Shown here piece after piece: positions 27,136-35,287 of a DNA stretch of 62,006 bases. Source of the stretch: an uncultured Eubacterium sp. (lineage in GTDB: Bacteria; Bacillota; Clostridia; Lachnospirales; Lachnospiraceae). The first letter of the stretch is position 1. Each line of letters begins with the position of its first letter. Where the stretch lies: assembly GCA_910589665.1 (NCBI GenBank), contig CAJUTR010000016.1, forward strand, positions 1-62,006, given 5' to 3'. The position numbers were made by a program, and so were the translations under genes. The notes under the pieces are model-generated. The model made no database searches. It saw nothing but the letters and a program-made list of their open reading frames with translations, and had not been told where the DNA came from.

Positions 27136-29010
27136 ATGGGATTTGGAACATTTCAGGGACTAGAGATTGCAAAATCAGGTATGATGGCATACAACGTTTC
27201 CATGCAGACGGCGGCACATAACCTTGCCAATATAGGGACAAATGGATATTCCCGCCAGGTTGTGCGCACATCCGCGCAGACGCGGCACGTAAGTTCAATC
27301 AAAGTGGTTGGCTCCGGCGTTTGTGTGCAAGGGATTGAACGGATGCACAATGAATACTACGATACAAAGTTTGAGAAGGCGACGGCGACGTTTGGCAAAT
27401 ACAGCACGCACGCCTATTATCTGAATGAGATACAGAGAAAGCTGTATTCTGCGGATGATAAGACGGGGGGCATCACGAATGCGTTTGATACTTTTTGTAC
27501 GTCCCTGACGCAGCTGCCGGACAATGCCGGCGAGCAGTCATGGCGCAAAAAAGTGATCTCTTACGGCGATACATTTACGCGTTTCGTGCAGGAGACAGCG
27601 ACGTATCTTCAGAATCTGCAGGATGAGGCAAATGTGCAGATCAAATCGAGTGTGGATCAGATCAACGCCATTGCCGATCAGATCGTGTCTGTGACAAAGC
27701 AGATCAATACACTTGAGGCGTATGGCAATATTGCCAACGATCTGCGCGACCAGCGGACGGTGCTTTTGGATGAATTGTCGGAATACTGCAACATAAAAGT
27801 GCTCGAAGAGGCGCCGGCGGAAGGGGTCGGTATGAACCGTTTTTATGTATATATCGATGGCGCTACATTGATCGATACGCTGGATGTGAATAAACTAGTA
27901 ATTACAGAAAATGAAAATACAAAGAATATCAATGATATCGATGGTTTATACAACGTAACATGGGCCGATGGAACGCCATTCCATCCGTACAGTTCGACGC
28001 TGGGGGGAACACTGCAGGCGCTGTTTCAGGTAAGAGATGGAAATAATGCCACGACACTGCACGGCCTGGCACAAAAAGGAAGCCTGACCAATGACAAGGA
28101 AGGCAATCTTGTGGTTACGATGACCAGTGCGAACATCAACGACGTGAACCTGCTCAATATCCCGGCAGACGACGGCGAGATCACGATCGGTAATTACACA
28201 TACAACTACAAGGATTTCAAAGTGGATGTCTCGGAAACTGGTGAGTTCTCCTATACATTTACACTCAAGAATGATATTTCTGCCAGCCAGGCAACGGTAC
28301 TTGAGCGCGCGGTCAATGAGGGCCGTCAGATGATCGTCGGCGATAGTGTGGATTATAAAGGGGTGCCATATTATATGGCGCAGCTCAATGAGTTTGTCAG
28401 GACATACGCGCAGGCATTTAACGGCGCTCATAAAGAGGGGTATGATGCCAACGGAAATAAGGGGATCGACTTCTTTAATGCGACGGTGCCGGCTACCGGT
28501 GACAATTACATCTTTACCCAGAAAGATAAAGACGGCCATTACAGTTCATTTACTTCCGTGGCCCAGAAAGAAGAAAACGGAAGTTATACAGGAAGCTACT
28601 ATTATATGACGGCGCTGAATGTGCGCATTACCGATGCCGTGTTGGAAGATCAGAATTTATTTGCCTGCTACTCCGAATATTTACCAGGCGAATCACAGAA
28701 CATAAACATACATGCGTTAGCAATTCTAAAAGATGATTCGAAGATGTTCCTGCATGGAGCGCCGGATGCGTTCCTTCAGTCTTTCACGGCGGATATCGCC
28801 GTTGACTGCCAGAAGGCGCAGACGTTGCAGGAAAGCCAGAAAAATATTAAGGATGCCGTGGCGTTGCAGCGGCAGTCCGTGTCCGGAGCGGACGAGGACG
28901 AGGAAACAGAGAATCTCCTCACGTTCCAGCGACTTACGTTCCACCAGTATAAAGTGTTGTCCGTTATGAATGAAGTGTTGGATAAGCTGATCAACCAGAC
29001 AGCGGTATAA
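27136..29010 (+). CDS. flgK: flagellar hook-associated protein FlgK (copy 2)
   Basis: A second FlgK-type protein, 624 residues, clearly divergent from its neighbour. The N-terminus contains QTAAHNLANIGTNGYSRQ, the conserved asparagine-rich D0 motif, and the C-terminus has NLLTFQRLTFHQYKVLSVM and a final helix for D0 packing. The central domain differs completely from that of copy 1. GGAGAG precedes the ATG. Two junction proteins could stack as separate rings, be alternatives, or differ in glycosylation; the sequence does not say which. It is co-oriented and 64 bases from copy 1. Confidence 0.9.
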   Translation: MGFGTFQGLEIAKSGMMAYNVSMQTAAHNLANIGTNGYSRQVVRTSAQTRHVSSIKVVGSGVCVQGIERMHNEYYDTKFEKATATFGKYSTHAYYLNEIQRKLYSADDKTGGITNAFDTFCTSLTQLPDNAGEQSWRKKVISYGDTFTRFVQETATYLQNLQDEANVQIKSSVDQINAIADQIVSVTKQINTLEAYGNIANDLRDQRTVLLDELSEYCNIKVLEEAPAEGVGMNRFYVYIDGATLIDTLDVNKLVITENENTKNINDIDGLYNVTWADGTPFHPYSSTLGGTLQALFQVRDGNNATTLHGLAQKGSLTNDKEGNLVVTMTSANINDVNLLNIPADDGEITIGNYTYNYKDFKVDVSETGEFSYTFTLKNDISASQATVLERAVNEGRQMIVGDSVDYKGVPYYMAQLNEFVRTYAQAFNGAHKEGYDANGNKGIDFFNATVPATGDNYIFTQKDKDGHYSSFTSVAQKEENGSYTGSYYYMTALNVRITDAVLEDQNLFACYSEYLPGESQNINIHALAILKDDSKMFLHGAPDAFLQSFTADIAVDCQKAQTLQESQKNIKDAVALQRQSVSGADEDEETENLLTFQRLTFHQYKVLSVMNEVLDKLINQTAV

Positions 29011-29034
29011 TGAAAGAAAGGTCGTGGATGCCAA

Positions 29035-30519
29035 ATGAGAATAACCAATAATATGATGCGGAATAATTCCCTGCTCCATATACAGAGAAATAAGGTGTCG
29101 TATAATAAGTACTTTGAACAATATGCGACGGAGAAAAAGATACAGAAGCCGTCGGATGATCCGACAATTGCCGTGCGCGCCCTGAAATACCGTACGACAA
29201 TGGTAGAAATCAGGCAGTATATTTCCAACTGTACCGATGCGCAGAACTGGATGGATGCGACAGAGGAGCCGATGAAGAAAGCAAATGAAATCCTTGATAC
29301 GATGATCGAGTATGTGACGAATGCGGCCAATGACCCGAACAATGCTGACGACCGTGCGATGATCGCGCAGCAGTTAAAGGAGTATTGTGGATTCATCTTT
29401 GAGCAGAATGCGAATTCGGACTATGCCGGGCGCTATCTTTTCACCGGATACCGCACCGATCTGCCGCTTTTATTCGATAATGCGCAGACAGATACGACGT
29501 ATACGATCACGGAAGAATTGGAGATCAATTCGATCGAAAATAGTTCGTTTGTATACGGTCAGCCGGTGTATGGGGATTCAAAAACAGCCGATGACTATGC
29601 AAATGAAGCATCTGAGTTTTTGACGACCCACCGCATTATGGTATCCTATAATAATTGCGACTCGCAGGATGTAACGGTGACCTATAAAGATGTGAAAGGT
29701 GAAAGTCATACGATCACAGCTGTTACAAAAAGTATTCCGGAGAATTCCGTTTTTAATGAGCAATATATGCCGGGACCGGATGAAGTTTATTTCGTACCTG
29801 AGACGGGGGAACTTGTTTTTGGACAGAATGTATATGATTCCGTGCGCGCGGGATCTGACCTGAGCGTCCGTTACCAAAAAACAAATTTTGAAAAAATGGA
29901 TATTCGTCCGGAACATTATTTTGACTGCCGTGCGGTAAATAACGTAACGGGAGTTACGAGGGATTATGCCAATGTCAAGGGACAAAAGATCAATTATCAG
30001 ATCAATTTCAGTCAAATGCTGACTGTTAATACGCTCGGGTGCAACGCTTTTGATACATCTATAGGCAGGGTTGTGGATCAGATTGATGGTGTGATCAATG
30101 ATCTGGATATCATGGAACAGAACCAGATCGCGATCAAAAAACGTATTGAGGACTGTGATCCGGGGGATAAGGAAACGCTGGCGAGCCTGCAGGAGCTTTA
30201 TGATCAGATAGGAACACAGATCGCGCTGCAGAATACCGTTCTTACGAATACGTATTCTCACGCCATAACGGTGTTCCAGAAGGCAAAAAACAAATTGAAT
30301 GTCGCAGTGGCAGAACATGGTTCTCGATATAACCGTATGGATATGACGAAAAACCAGTTGGAGATTTTAGAGATCGATACGGATGAGGCGAAATCCGAAA
30401 ATGAAAATGTGGATCTGGAGGAAGTGCTCGTCAATTATACGGAAGCAGACCTGCTCTATCAGGCGACGCTCCAGGCGACATCGAAAATACTCGGAACGTC
30501 GCTGCTCGACTTTATCTAA
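29035..30519 (+). CDS. flgL: flagellar hook-associated protein FlgL
   Basis: Hook-associated protein 3, the second junction protein, related to flagellin in its terminal helices. The 494-residue protein starts MRITNNMMRNNSLLHIQRN and contains KIQKPSDDPTIAVRAL, which matches the FlgL/flagellin D0-D1 motif; the C-terminus ends LYQATLQATSKILGTSLLDF. At 494 residues it is longer than the E. coli protein because of an inserted central domain. The ribosome site AAAGG is about 14 bases from the ATG, longer than usual. Confidence 0.93.
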   Translation: MRITNNMMRNNSLLHIQRNKVSYNKYFEQYATEKKIQKPSDDPTIAVRALKYRTTMVEIRQYISNCTDAQNWMDATEEPMKKANEILDTMIEYVTNAANDPNNADDRAMIAQQLKEYCGFIFEQNANSDYAGRYLFTGYRTDLPLLFDNAQTDTTYTITEELEINSIENSSFVYGQPVYGDSKTADDYANEASEFLTTHRIMVSYNNCDSQDVTVTYKDVKGESHTITAVTKSIPENSVFNEQYMPGPDEVYFVPETGELVFGQNVYDSVRAGSDLSVRYQKTNFEKMDIRPEHYFDCRAVNNVTGVTRDYANVKGQKINYQINFSQMLTVNTLGCNAFDTSIGRVVDQIDGVINDLDIMEQNQIAIKKRIEDCDPGDKETLASLQELYDQIGTQIALQNTVLTNTYSHAITVFQKAKNKLNVAVAEHGSRYNRMDMTKNQLEILEIDTDEAKSENENVDLEEVLVNYTEADLLYQATLQATSKILGTSLLDFI

Positions 30520-30538
30520 GGAGAAATGAGGTGCTGAT

Positions 30539-30994
30539 ATGCTGGTAAAAACGAGATATTTTGGGGAGATCGACCTGACGGACGAAAAGATCATAACATT
30601 GGATAAAGGGTTGATGGGATTTGATGAGTTTAAGCGCTATACGATCCTGTATGACTGCGAAAAAGAAGAAGGGACGAACATTTCATGGTTCCAATGCGTC
30701 GATGAGCCTTCCTTAGCGCTTCCGGTCATAAATCCCCTGTTAGTAAAAGAAGATTATAATCCAGTGGTGGAGGATGAGCTTTTAGATGGTATCGGTGAGA
30801 TTAACGAGGAGAACCTCGTCATACTGATCACGATGACGGTGCCGAAAGATCTGACACAGATGACGGTCAACCTGAAAGCACCTATCATTATCAATGCTGA
30901 TACGAGAAAAGGTGTGCAGATCGTTGCGGATAATCAGGATTATGAGGTGAAATATAAGATATACGATATCCTCAAGAAGAAAAAGGAGGCGTGA
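30539..30994 (+). CDS. fliW: flagellar assembly factor FliW
   Basis: Protein antagonist of CsrA. FliW binds either CsrA or flagellin; when free flagellin falls, FliW is released and removes CsrA from flagellin mRNA. The 151-residue protein has the family's N-terminal FGEIDLTDEKIITLDKGLMGF and SWFQCVDEPSLALPVINP segments. AGGTG lies seven bases before ATG. It precedes csrA by four bases, and CsrA target sites are visible in the flagellin leader further downstream. Confidence 0.96.
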   Translation: MLVKTRYFGEIDLTDEKIITLDKGLMGFDEFKRYTILYDCEKEEGTNISWFQCVDEPSLALPVINPLLVKEDYNPVVEDELLDGIGEINEENLVILITMTVPKDLTQMTVNLKAPIIINADTRKGVQIVADNQDYEVKYKIYDILKKKKEA

Positions 30995-30998
30995 TCGT

Positions 30999-31217
30999 AT
31001 GCTGGCATTGGCGAGAAAAGTAAATGAGTCTATTATCATCAACGATGATATTGAGGTTACGATATTGGAAATCAAAGGCGATCAGGTGAAGGTGGGGATC
31101 AAGGCGCCAAAATCGGTACCTGTTTACCGGAAGGAGCTTTATCTTCAGATCCAGGAGGCAAATGAGGAGGCAGTTAAGACGGCAGATCTGGCTGCGCTGT
31201 CCGAACTTTTGAAATAG
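30999..31217 (+). CDS. csrA: carbon storage regulator CsrA
   Basis: Homodimeric RNA-binding protein that recognises GGA in hairpin loops and blocks ribosome binding. The 72-residue sequence begins MLALARKVNESIIINDDIEVTI; the RNA-contacting residues near the start (the L-x-R-K stretch) and the VPVYRKEL near position 45 are conserved. AAAAGGAGG precedes ATG. It is slightly longer than the E. coli protein (61 residues) at the C-terminus. Its likely target is the flagellin mRNA. Confidence 0.97.
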   Translation: MLALARKVNESIIINDDIEVTILEIKGDQVKVGIKAPKSVPVYRKELYLQIQEANEEAVKTADLAALSELLK

Positions 31218-31233
31218 TTAAGTAAGGAGAGGT

Positions 31234-31260
31234 TAACTTTTCTTCTTTCCATGCCGATAT
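31234..31260 (+). promoter_or_regulatory. sigma-28 promoter of flaG-fliD
   Basis: TAAC, 15 bases, GCCGATAT: an almost perfect FliA/SigD promoter. A 9-bp inverted repeat (ACTTTTCTT at 31236, AAGAAAAGT at 31268) brackets the -10 region. Confidence 0.82.
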
Positions 31261-31312
31261 TTTCTTTAAGAAAAGTCATAGTTTGCACAAGATACACATG
31301 GAGGTGTTTAAA

Positions 31313-31747
31313 ATGGAAGTAGAAACGATGTCAAATGTTAATTCAAACTATGGTTCAGCGGAAGCTGCGAAAGTATCTGCGCCGAAGACAAATGTAAAAT
31401 CAGATGCGGTGCGTGCGGATGCAGCAGTGACAAAAGCTGTGCCGACGACTTCACAGCCGGCACCGATAGATGCAAAAGGGGATGCTGAACAGCAGGGAAG
31501 CGAACAGCAGCAGAAGAAACATACACCGAGCGAGGCCACGATGTTAGATGCTGTGAGTAAAGCAAATCTTAGAATGGAACACACGCGTTGCGAATATTCT
31601 TATCATAAGAAGACCAATCGTGTTTCAATCAAGGTGATCGATCGGGATACCGATGAGGTGATTCGGGAAATCCCACCAGAAAAATCCCTGGATATGCTGC
31701 AGAAAATGTGGGAACTGGCGGGTATGCTCGTTGATGAAAAGCGATAG
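31313..31747 (+). CDS. flaG: FlaG family flagellar protein
   Basis: FlaG-type protein whose exact role in flagella is unclear; in several species it influences filament length. The 144-residue protein has a disordered Ala/Ser/Gln-rich N-terminal half and the family's C-terminal domain: KKTNRVSIKVIDRDTDEVIR, followed by EIPPEKSLDMLQKM. ATG 31313 lies after GGAGGTG; the upstream in-frame ATG at 31283 would add ten residues. It sits first in the sigma-28 unit with fliD. Confidence 0.9.
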   Translation: MEVETMSNVNSNYGSAEAAKVSAPKTNVKSDAVRADAAVTKAVPTTSQPAPIDAKGDAEQQGSEQQQKKHTPSEATMLDAVSKANLRMEHTRCEYSYHKKTNRVSIKVIDRDTDEVIREIPPEKSLDMLQKMWELAGMLVDEKR

Positions 31748-31807
31748 TAGATATTCATTCATAGTTGATCATGCTTGTCGAACAGAAAATGAAATGGAGG
31801 AATTGAT

Positions 31808-33982
31808 ATGGGTATTCGAATGAGCGGTCTTTCTTCAGGACTTGATACAGAGGCGATCGTAGGGGCGTTGATGTCTGCCCAAAGCCTGAAAAAGACAAGA
31901 ATTGAAAAGAATAAGACAAAACTTGAGTGGACGCAGACTAAATGGGCTGAGTTAAATACGAAGTTATATAAACTGTACACGGAACAAGTTTCCAAGATGC
32001 GACTGCAATCTTCTTATCAGACAAAGAAGGCGACGGTTTCCGACCCGACAAAAGCAAATGTGACGGCTAAAAATGGTGCGGTAAACGGAAGTTATACGTT
32101 GGAAGTTAAGAATATTGCGACGACGCAGTATTTGAGTGGAGCCAAAATCAAAGCGGAAGCAGTTACAGACAAACTTGTAGATCTTGATCCGGCTCTGTTG
32201 AATAAGGAGATCGAAATCACAAATGGTGATAAGACGACAAAATTTGAGATTACAGGAAATACCACGATAGCTGATTTTACAAAAGCATTGCAGGATGCTG
32301 GTTTGAATGCTAGTTATGATACGGATCAGCAACGCTTTTTCATCAGTAGCAAAGAAAGTGGATTGGGGAATGCTTTTTCTATTTCGACATCTGGATTGAC
32401 AGCTGCCGAGGTGGCAGGAAGAGAAGCGATCCGTAATGCGGTTGGCTATGACAATATGTCGAAAGATAATAAGAAAATTGTTGATGAGGCAATGCAGGCA
32501 TTACAGAAATCAGGCGTAGGAACGGATGAGTATAACAAAGCGCTCGATTCCCTTGCAAAAGCTGCTTACGATACGAAGAAAACAGCAACTGACTCGGCGG
32601 CAGCAAAATATGTGCAGGCGAAACTGTATACTGAGAACTATGCGACATATAAAACAAAGGCAGAAGATGAACTGAAATCTTCCTATTATGACGATGCCGG
32701 AAATCTGTTAGACGGAAAAACGGAGGATGAATATAATAAAGCAGTAAAAGCAAAAGCGGATGAGTATACGACAAATTATGTCAATACGCAGATGAGCACT
32801 AATAGCGATGTGAAACTGCAGGTGGAAGCGGCGGCATTTTCTGGAAAAACAGCGGCGGAAATCCAGGCGTTAGGCGGCGAGGGCGTAAATAAGTATTATT
32901 CAAAAGATGGCGGCGCTCCGGTGATTGAAGGATTTGACGGAACAAATACTTTTAGCGAGAGCGGTATTAAGGCGGCGATCACAAGTGATGTTGAAAATTA
33001 TGCAAACATTACGGATCGTAATGATACACTCTCCGGATCTGCGCTAAGTGCACTTGGACTGGCGGATATTTCCGTGGATGCTGATGGAAACGTAAGCGTA
33101 AACGGTGGAGCGAATGATTCGAGCAACACGTTGATGCCAAAAGGAATGTCTTTGGTTGCAGCGTCGGATAGCGTTATTTTGCTGAATGGAGCAGAACTTA
33201 CTTCAAAGTCATCGACGGTTTCTGCAAACGGACTGGAGATAGAGCTGACTGGCCTGACGAAGAACGATGGTCCGATCACGTTTTCGGTTTCGAATGACGT
33301 AGAAAGTGTATACAATTCCGTGAAGTCGTTCCTGAAAGAATATAACGAAATCATGAAAGAGATGAAAACTCTTTATAATGCTGAATCCGCAAAAGGGTAT
33401 GAACCTCTTACGAGTGAACAGAAAAAGGCGATGTCCGATGATGACGTGAAGCTTTGGGAAGATAAGATTAAAGGAGCTTTGCTGCGGAATGATTCGACGC
33501 TGGGCGGTATTATGTCCAGTATGCGTTCGGCAATGATGAGCCAGGTGACATACGAAGGAAAGTCGTACTCGCTTGCCAGCTTTGGTATCATGACTTCCAC
33601 GGATTACACAGAGGGCGGACTACTTCATATCTATGGGGATTCGGAAGATGCCGTGTACGCGGATCAGGAGGATAAGCTTAAGAAAGCGCTGGAAGAAGAT
33701 CCAGATGCAGTGATGAATGTGCTCTCTAATATTTTTGAAAATCTTCGAACGACTATGAGTCAGAAGATGGCCGGAAGTAAGACCAGCAGTGCGATGACAT
33801 TCTATAATGACATCACGATGAAAGACCAGCTCAAGACGTATGAGAAAGACATCAAAGCTTGGGAGAAGAAACTGGCTAGTATGGAAGATGCGTATTATAA
33901 GAAATTTACGGCGATGGAAGTGGCGCTTGCAAAACTGCAGTCTCAGCAGAGTTCACTGGCTGGCCTATTTGGAGGAAATTAA
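31808..33982 (+). CDS. fliD: filament cap protein FliD
   Basis: Forms the distal cap under which flagellin subunits fold and insert. The 724-residue protein is long for FliD. It begins MGIRMSGLSSGLDTEAIVGAL, the conserved N-terminal coiled-coil-forming motif, and ends with helices containing YEKDIKAWEKKLASMEDAYY that pack into the same bundle. The extra length is a large Ala/Lys/Asp/Thr-rich insertion at about residues 210-380, poor in hydrophobics and probably exposed at the filament tip. GGAGG precedes the ATG. Confidence 0.95.
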   Translation: MGIRMSGLSSGLDTEAIVGALMSAQSLKKTRIEKNKTKLEWTQTKWAELNTKLYKLYTEQVSKMRLQSSYQTKKATVSDPTKANVTAKNGAVNGSYTLEVKNIATTQYLSGAKIKAEAVTDKLVDLDPALLNKEIEITNGDKTTKFEITGNTTIADFTKALQDAGLNASYDTDQQRFFISSKESGLGNAFSISTSGLTAAEVAGREAIRNAVGYDNMSKDNKKIVDEAMQALQKSGVGTDEYNKALDSLAKAAYDTKKTATDSAAAKYVQAKLYTENYATYKTKAEDELKSSYYDDAGNLLDGKTEDEYNKAVKAKADEYTTNYVNTQMSTNSDVKLQVEAAAFSGKTAAEIQALGGEGVNKYYSKDGGAPVIEGFDGTNTFSESGIKAAITSDVENYANITDRNDTLSGSALSALGLADISVDADGNVSVNGGANDSSNTLMPKGMSLVAASDSVILLNGAELTSKSSTVSANGLEIELTGLTKNDGPITFSVSNDVESVYNSVKSFLKEYNEIMKEMKTLYNAESAKGYEPLTSEQKKAMSDDDVKLWEDKIKGALLRNDSTLGGIMSSMRSAMMSQVTYEGKSYSLASFGIMTSTDYTEGGLLHIYGDSEDAVYADQEDKLKKALEEDPDAVMNVLSNIFENLRTTMSQKMAGSKTSSAMTFYNDITMKDQLKTYEKDIKAWEKKLASMEDAYYKKFTAMEVALAKLQSQQSSLAGLFGGN

Positions 33983-34009
33983 AGAATTACCTGAAAGTAT
34001 AGTGTGTTA

Positions 34010-34042
34010 CATAAAGGGCAAGAATCATTCTTGCTCTTTATG
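34010..34042 (+). terminator. hairpin after fliD
   Basis: A 15-bp stem (CATAAAGGGCAAGAA with TTCTTGCTCTTTATG, one G-U) closes a three-base TCA loop. No U-tract follows, so it may only attenuate or protect the fliD transcript while allowing read-through to fliS. Confidence 0.6.
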
Positions 34043-34141
34043 TGGTATATAAAATGCCGGGAGGAGAGGAACATAAAATAAATGTGTTTCTTCTTTTTCT
34101 ACACACGATATGCGCAGGATCTGCGCAGGATTGGAGGAGTA

Positions 34142-34522
34142 ATGGACACGAATATAGCAAATGCTTACCAGAGAAATGCAATCATGACGGCTACGCCGCC
34201 GGAACTTACGCTCATGCTTTATGAAGGAGCGATCAAATTTTGTAACATCGCAATGATGTCGATTGAGAAGAAAGATATTGAAAAGGCAAATACGAATCTC
34301 AAAAAGGCACAGGCGATCATCGCGGAACTCCGGGCCACATTGGATCATAAGTATGAGGTGTGGGAGGACTTTGAACGAGTATATGAGTATATATACCGCA
34401 TGCTGGTAGAGGCAAACATGCATAAAGATACCGAGGCATTGGAAGAAGCCTTGAAGCGTATCCGAGAGATGCGTGATACATGGAAAGAGGTTATGCGTAA
34501 AAATGCGGAGTCGGCAAAATAG
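34142..34522 (+). CDS. fliS: flagellin chaperone FliS
   Basis: Cytoplasmic chaperone that binds the C-terminus of flagellin and prevents premature polymerisation. The 126-residue protein begins MDTNIANAYQRNAIMTATPP, closely matching the family (Y-x-x-x-x-I-x-T-A-S/T-P-x-E-L), with a helical remainder LTLMLYEGAIKFCNIA. ATG 34142 follows GGAGGAG; 20 upstream codons (MCFFFFY...) are not part of the family. It sits with fliD and flagellin. Confidence 0.95.
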   Translation: MDTNIANAYQRNAIMTATPPELTLMLYEGAIKFCNIAMMSIEKKDIEKANTNLKKAQAIIAELRATLDHKYEVWEDFERVYEYIYRMLVEANMHKDTEALEEALKRIREMRDTWKEVMRKNAESAK

Positions 34523-34549
34523 TCGGGAAGACGGATAGGATGTGATAGA

Positions 34550-35044
34550 ATGGAGCAGGGGAGCAAAAATAGTGTCTATGTAAATATGATGGTGGATTCG
34601 CTAAGCAGGAAAAAACGCATCCTGGGATTTATTTTGCAGAAAACGCGTGAACAGGAGAGTTTATTGAAGGATGAGGAAATGGATCCCGATGATTTTCAGG
34701 CGATCATAGACGAGAAAGGGGAACAGATCGACGAACTAAATAAAATAGACGAAGGGTTTGATACGCTTTTTTCCTATGTGGAGAAAGAAATTAATGAAAA
34801 CCGTATGGCTTATCGGACTCAGATCGAGCAGATGCAGCAGCTGATCGGTGAGGTATCGGAGCTGGGAATCCAGATCCAGGCACTTGAACATCAGAACAGC
34901 GGGCATTTAAAAGTGTATCTGGCGAATCAGAGAAAGGCGATCCGGGAATTTAATGTGAATAACAGGACGACTTCCAGTTACTATCAGAATATGGCCAATG
35001 CGCCAAAACTGGAACAGTCGTATTTTTTCAATAAAATAAAGTAG
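34550..35044 (+). CDS. FliT-like flagellar chaperone
   Basis: A 164-residue, mostly helical and charged protein with strong coiled-coil character (MVDSLSRKKRILGFIL, then IEQMQQLIGEVSELGIQIQ). Position right after fliS and before flagellin is that of fliT, the FliD chaperone, but sequence alone cannot exclude a general FlgN/FliT-like export chaperone. No membrane segment or enzyme motif is visible. GTGATAGA precedes the ATG with a weak ribosome site. Confidence 0.65.
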   Translation: MEQGSKNSVYVNMMVDSLSRKKRILGFILQKTREQESLLKDEEMDPDDFQAIIDEKGEQIDELNKIDEGFDTLFSYVEKEINENRMAYRTQIEQMQQLIGEVSELGIQIQALEHQNSGHLKVYLANQRKAIREFNVNNRTTSSYYQNMANAPKLEQSYFFNKIK

Positions 35045-35079
35045 TAAAAGGTGGAAACAAATTTTTTTAAAAATAGGGT

Positions 35080-35105
35080 TAAGTTTTATTTAATCGCTCC
35101 GATAT
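35080..35105 (+). promoter_or_regulatory. sigma-28 promoter of flagellin
   Basis: TAAG, 14-15 bases, CCGATAT. It places the start of transcription near 35,112, giving a leader of roughly 175 bases before the flagellin ATG. Confidence 0.8.
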
Positions 35106-35141
35106 ATATAATGTCAAACAGAAAAGACAATAAGTTAATAA

Positions 35142-35216
35142 CTAAAGCATCTGGTGAATTTCACTGCCGGGCTCCATGGGCCCGTGGGCCCGTAGCGGGG
35201 TTCGCCATTGCTTTAG
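35142..35216 (+). promoter_or_regulatory. structured RNA element in the flagellin leader
   Basis: A long rod-like hairpin in the 5' untranslated region. Outer stem CTAAAGCA/TGCTTTAG, second stem TGGTGAA/TTCGCCA (one G-U), a bulged third stem CTGC-GGGC with GCCC-GTAG, and a top loop containing the palindrome GGGCCC; a second GGGCCC follows in a tandem GGGCCCGT repeat. It is strikingly GC-rich inside an AT-rich leader. I know no riboswitch with this form. It could stabilise the very abundant flagellin mRNA, act as a thermosensor or bind a protein or another RNA. Confidence 0.65.
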
Positions 35217-35245
35217 ATATTATAAATCAAAATTTAAAAAATAAC

Positions 35246-35280
35246 ATCGGCATGGAAGCCGATACAAATTTCAAGGAGGA
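35246..35280 (+). promoter_or_regulatory. two CsrA sites in the flagellin leader
   Basis: ATCGGC pairs with GCCGAT around a six-base ATGGAA loop that presents GGA (35246-35263), and the Shine-Dalgarno AAGGAGGA (35273-35280) presents a second GGA. Hairpin-plus-SD pairs of this type are the known CsrA targets in hag leaders of Bacillus. Confidence 0.72.
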
Positions 35281-35287
35281 ATGAATT

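Noticed and set aside
35051..35284. 77-codon ORF in the flagellin leader
   Set aside because: It covers the sigma-28 promoter, the rod hairpin and the CsrA hairpin; no credible ribosome site, so it is taken as untranslated leader.
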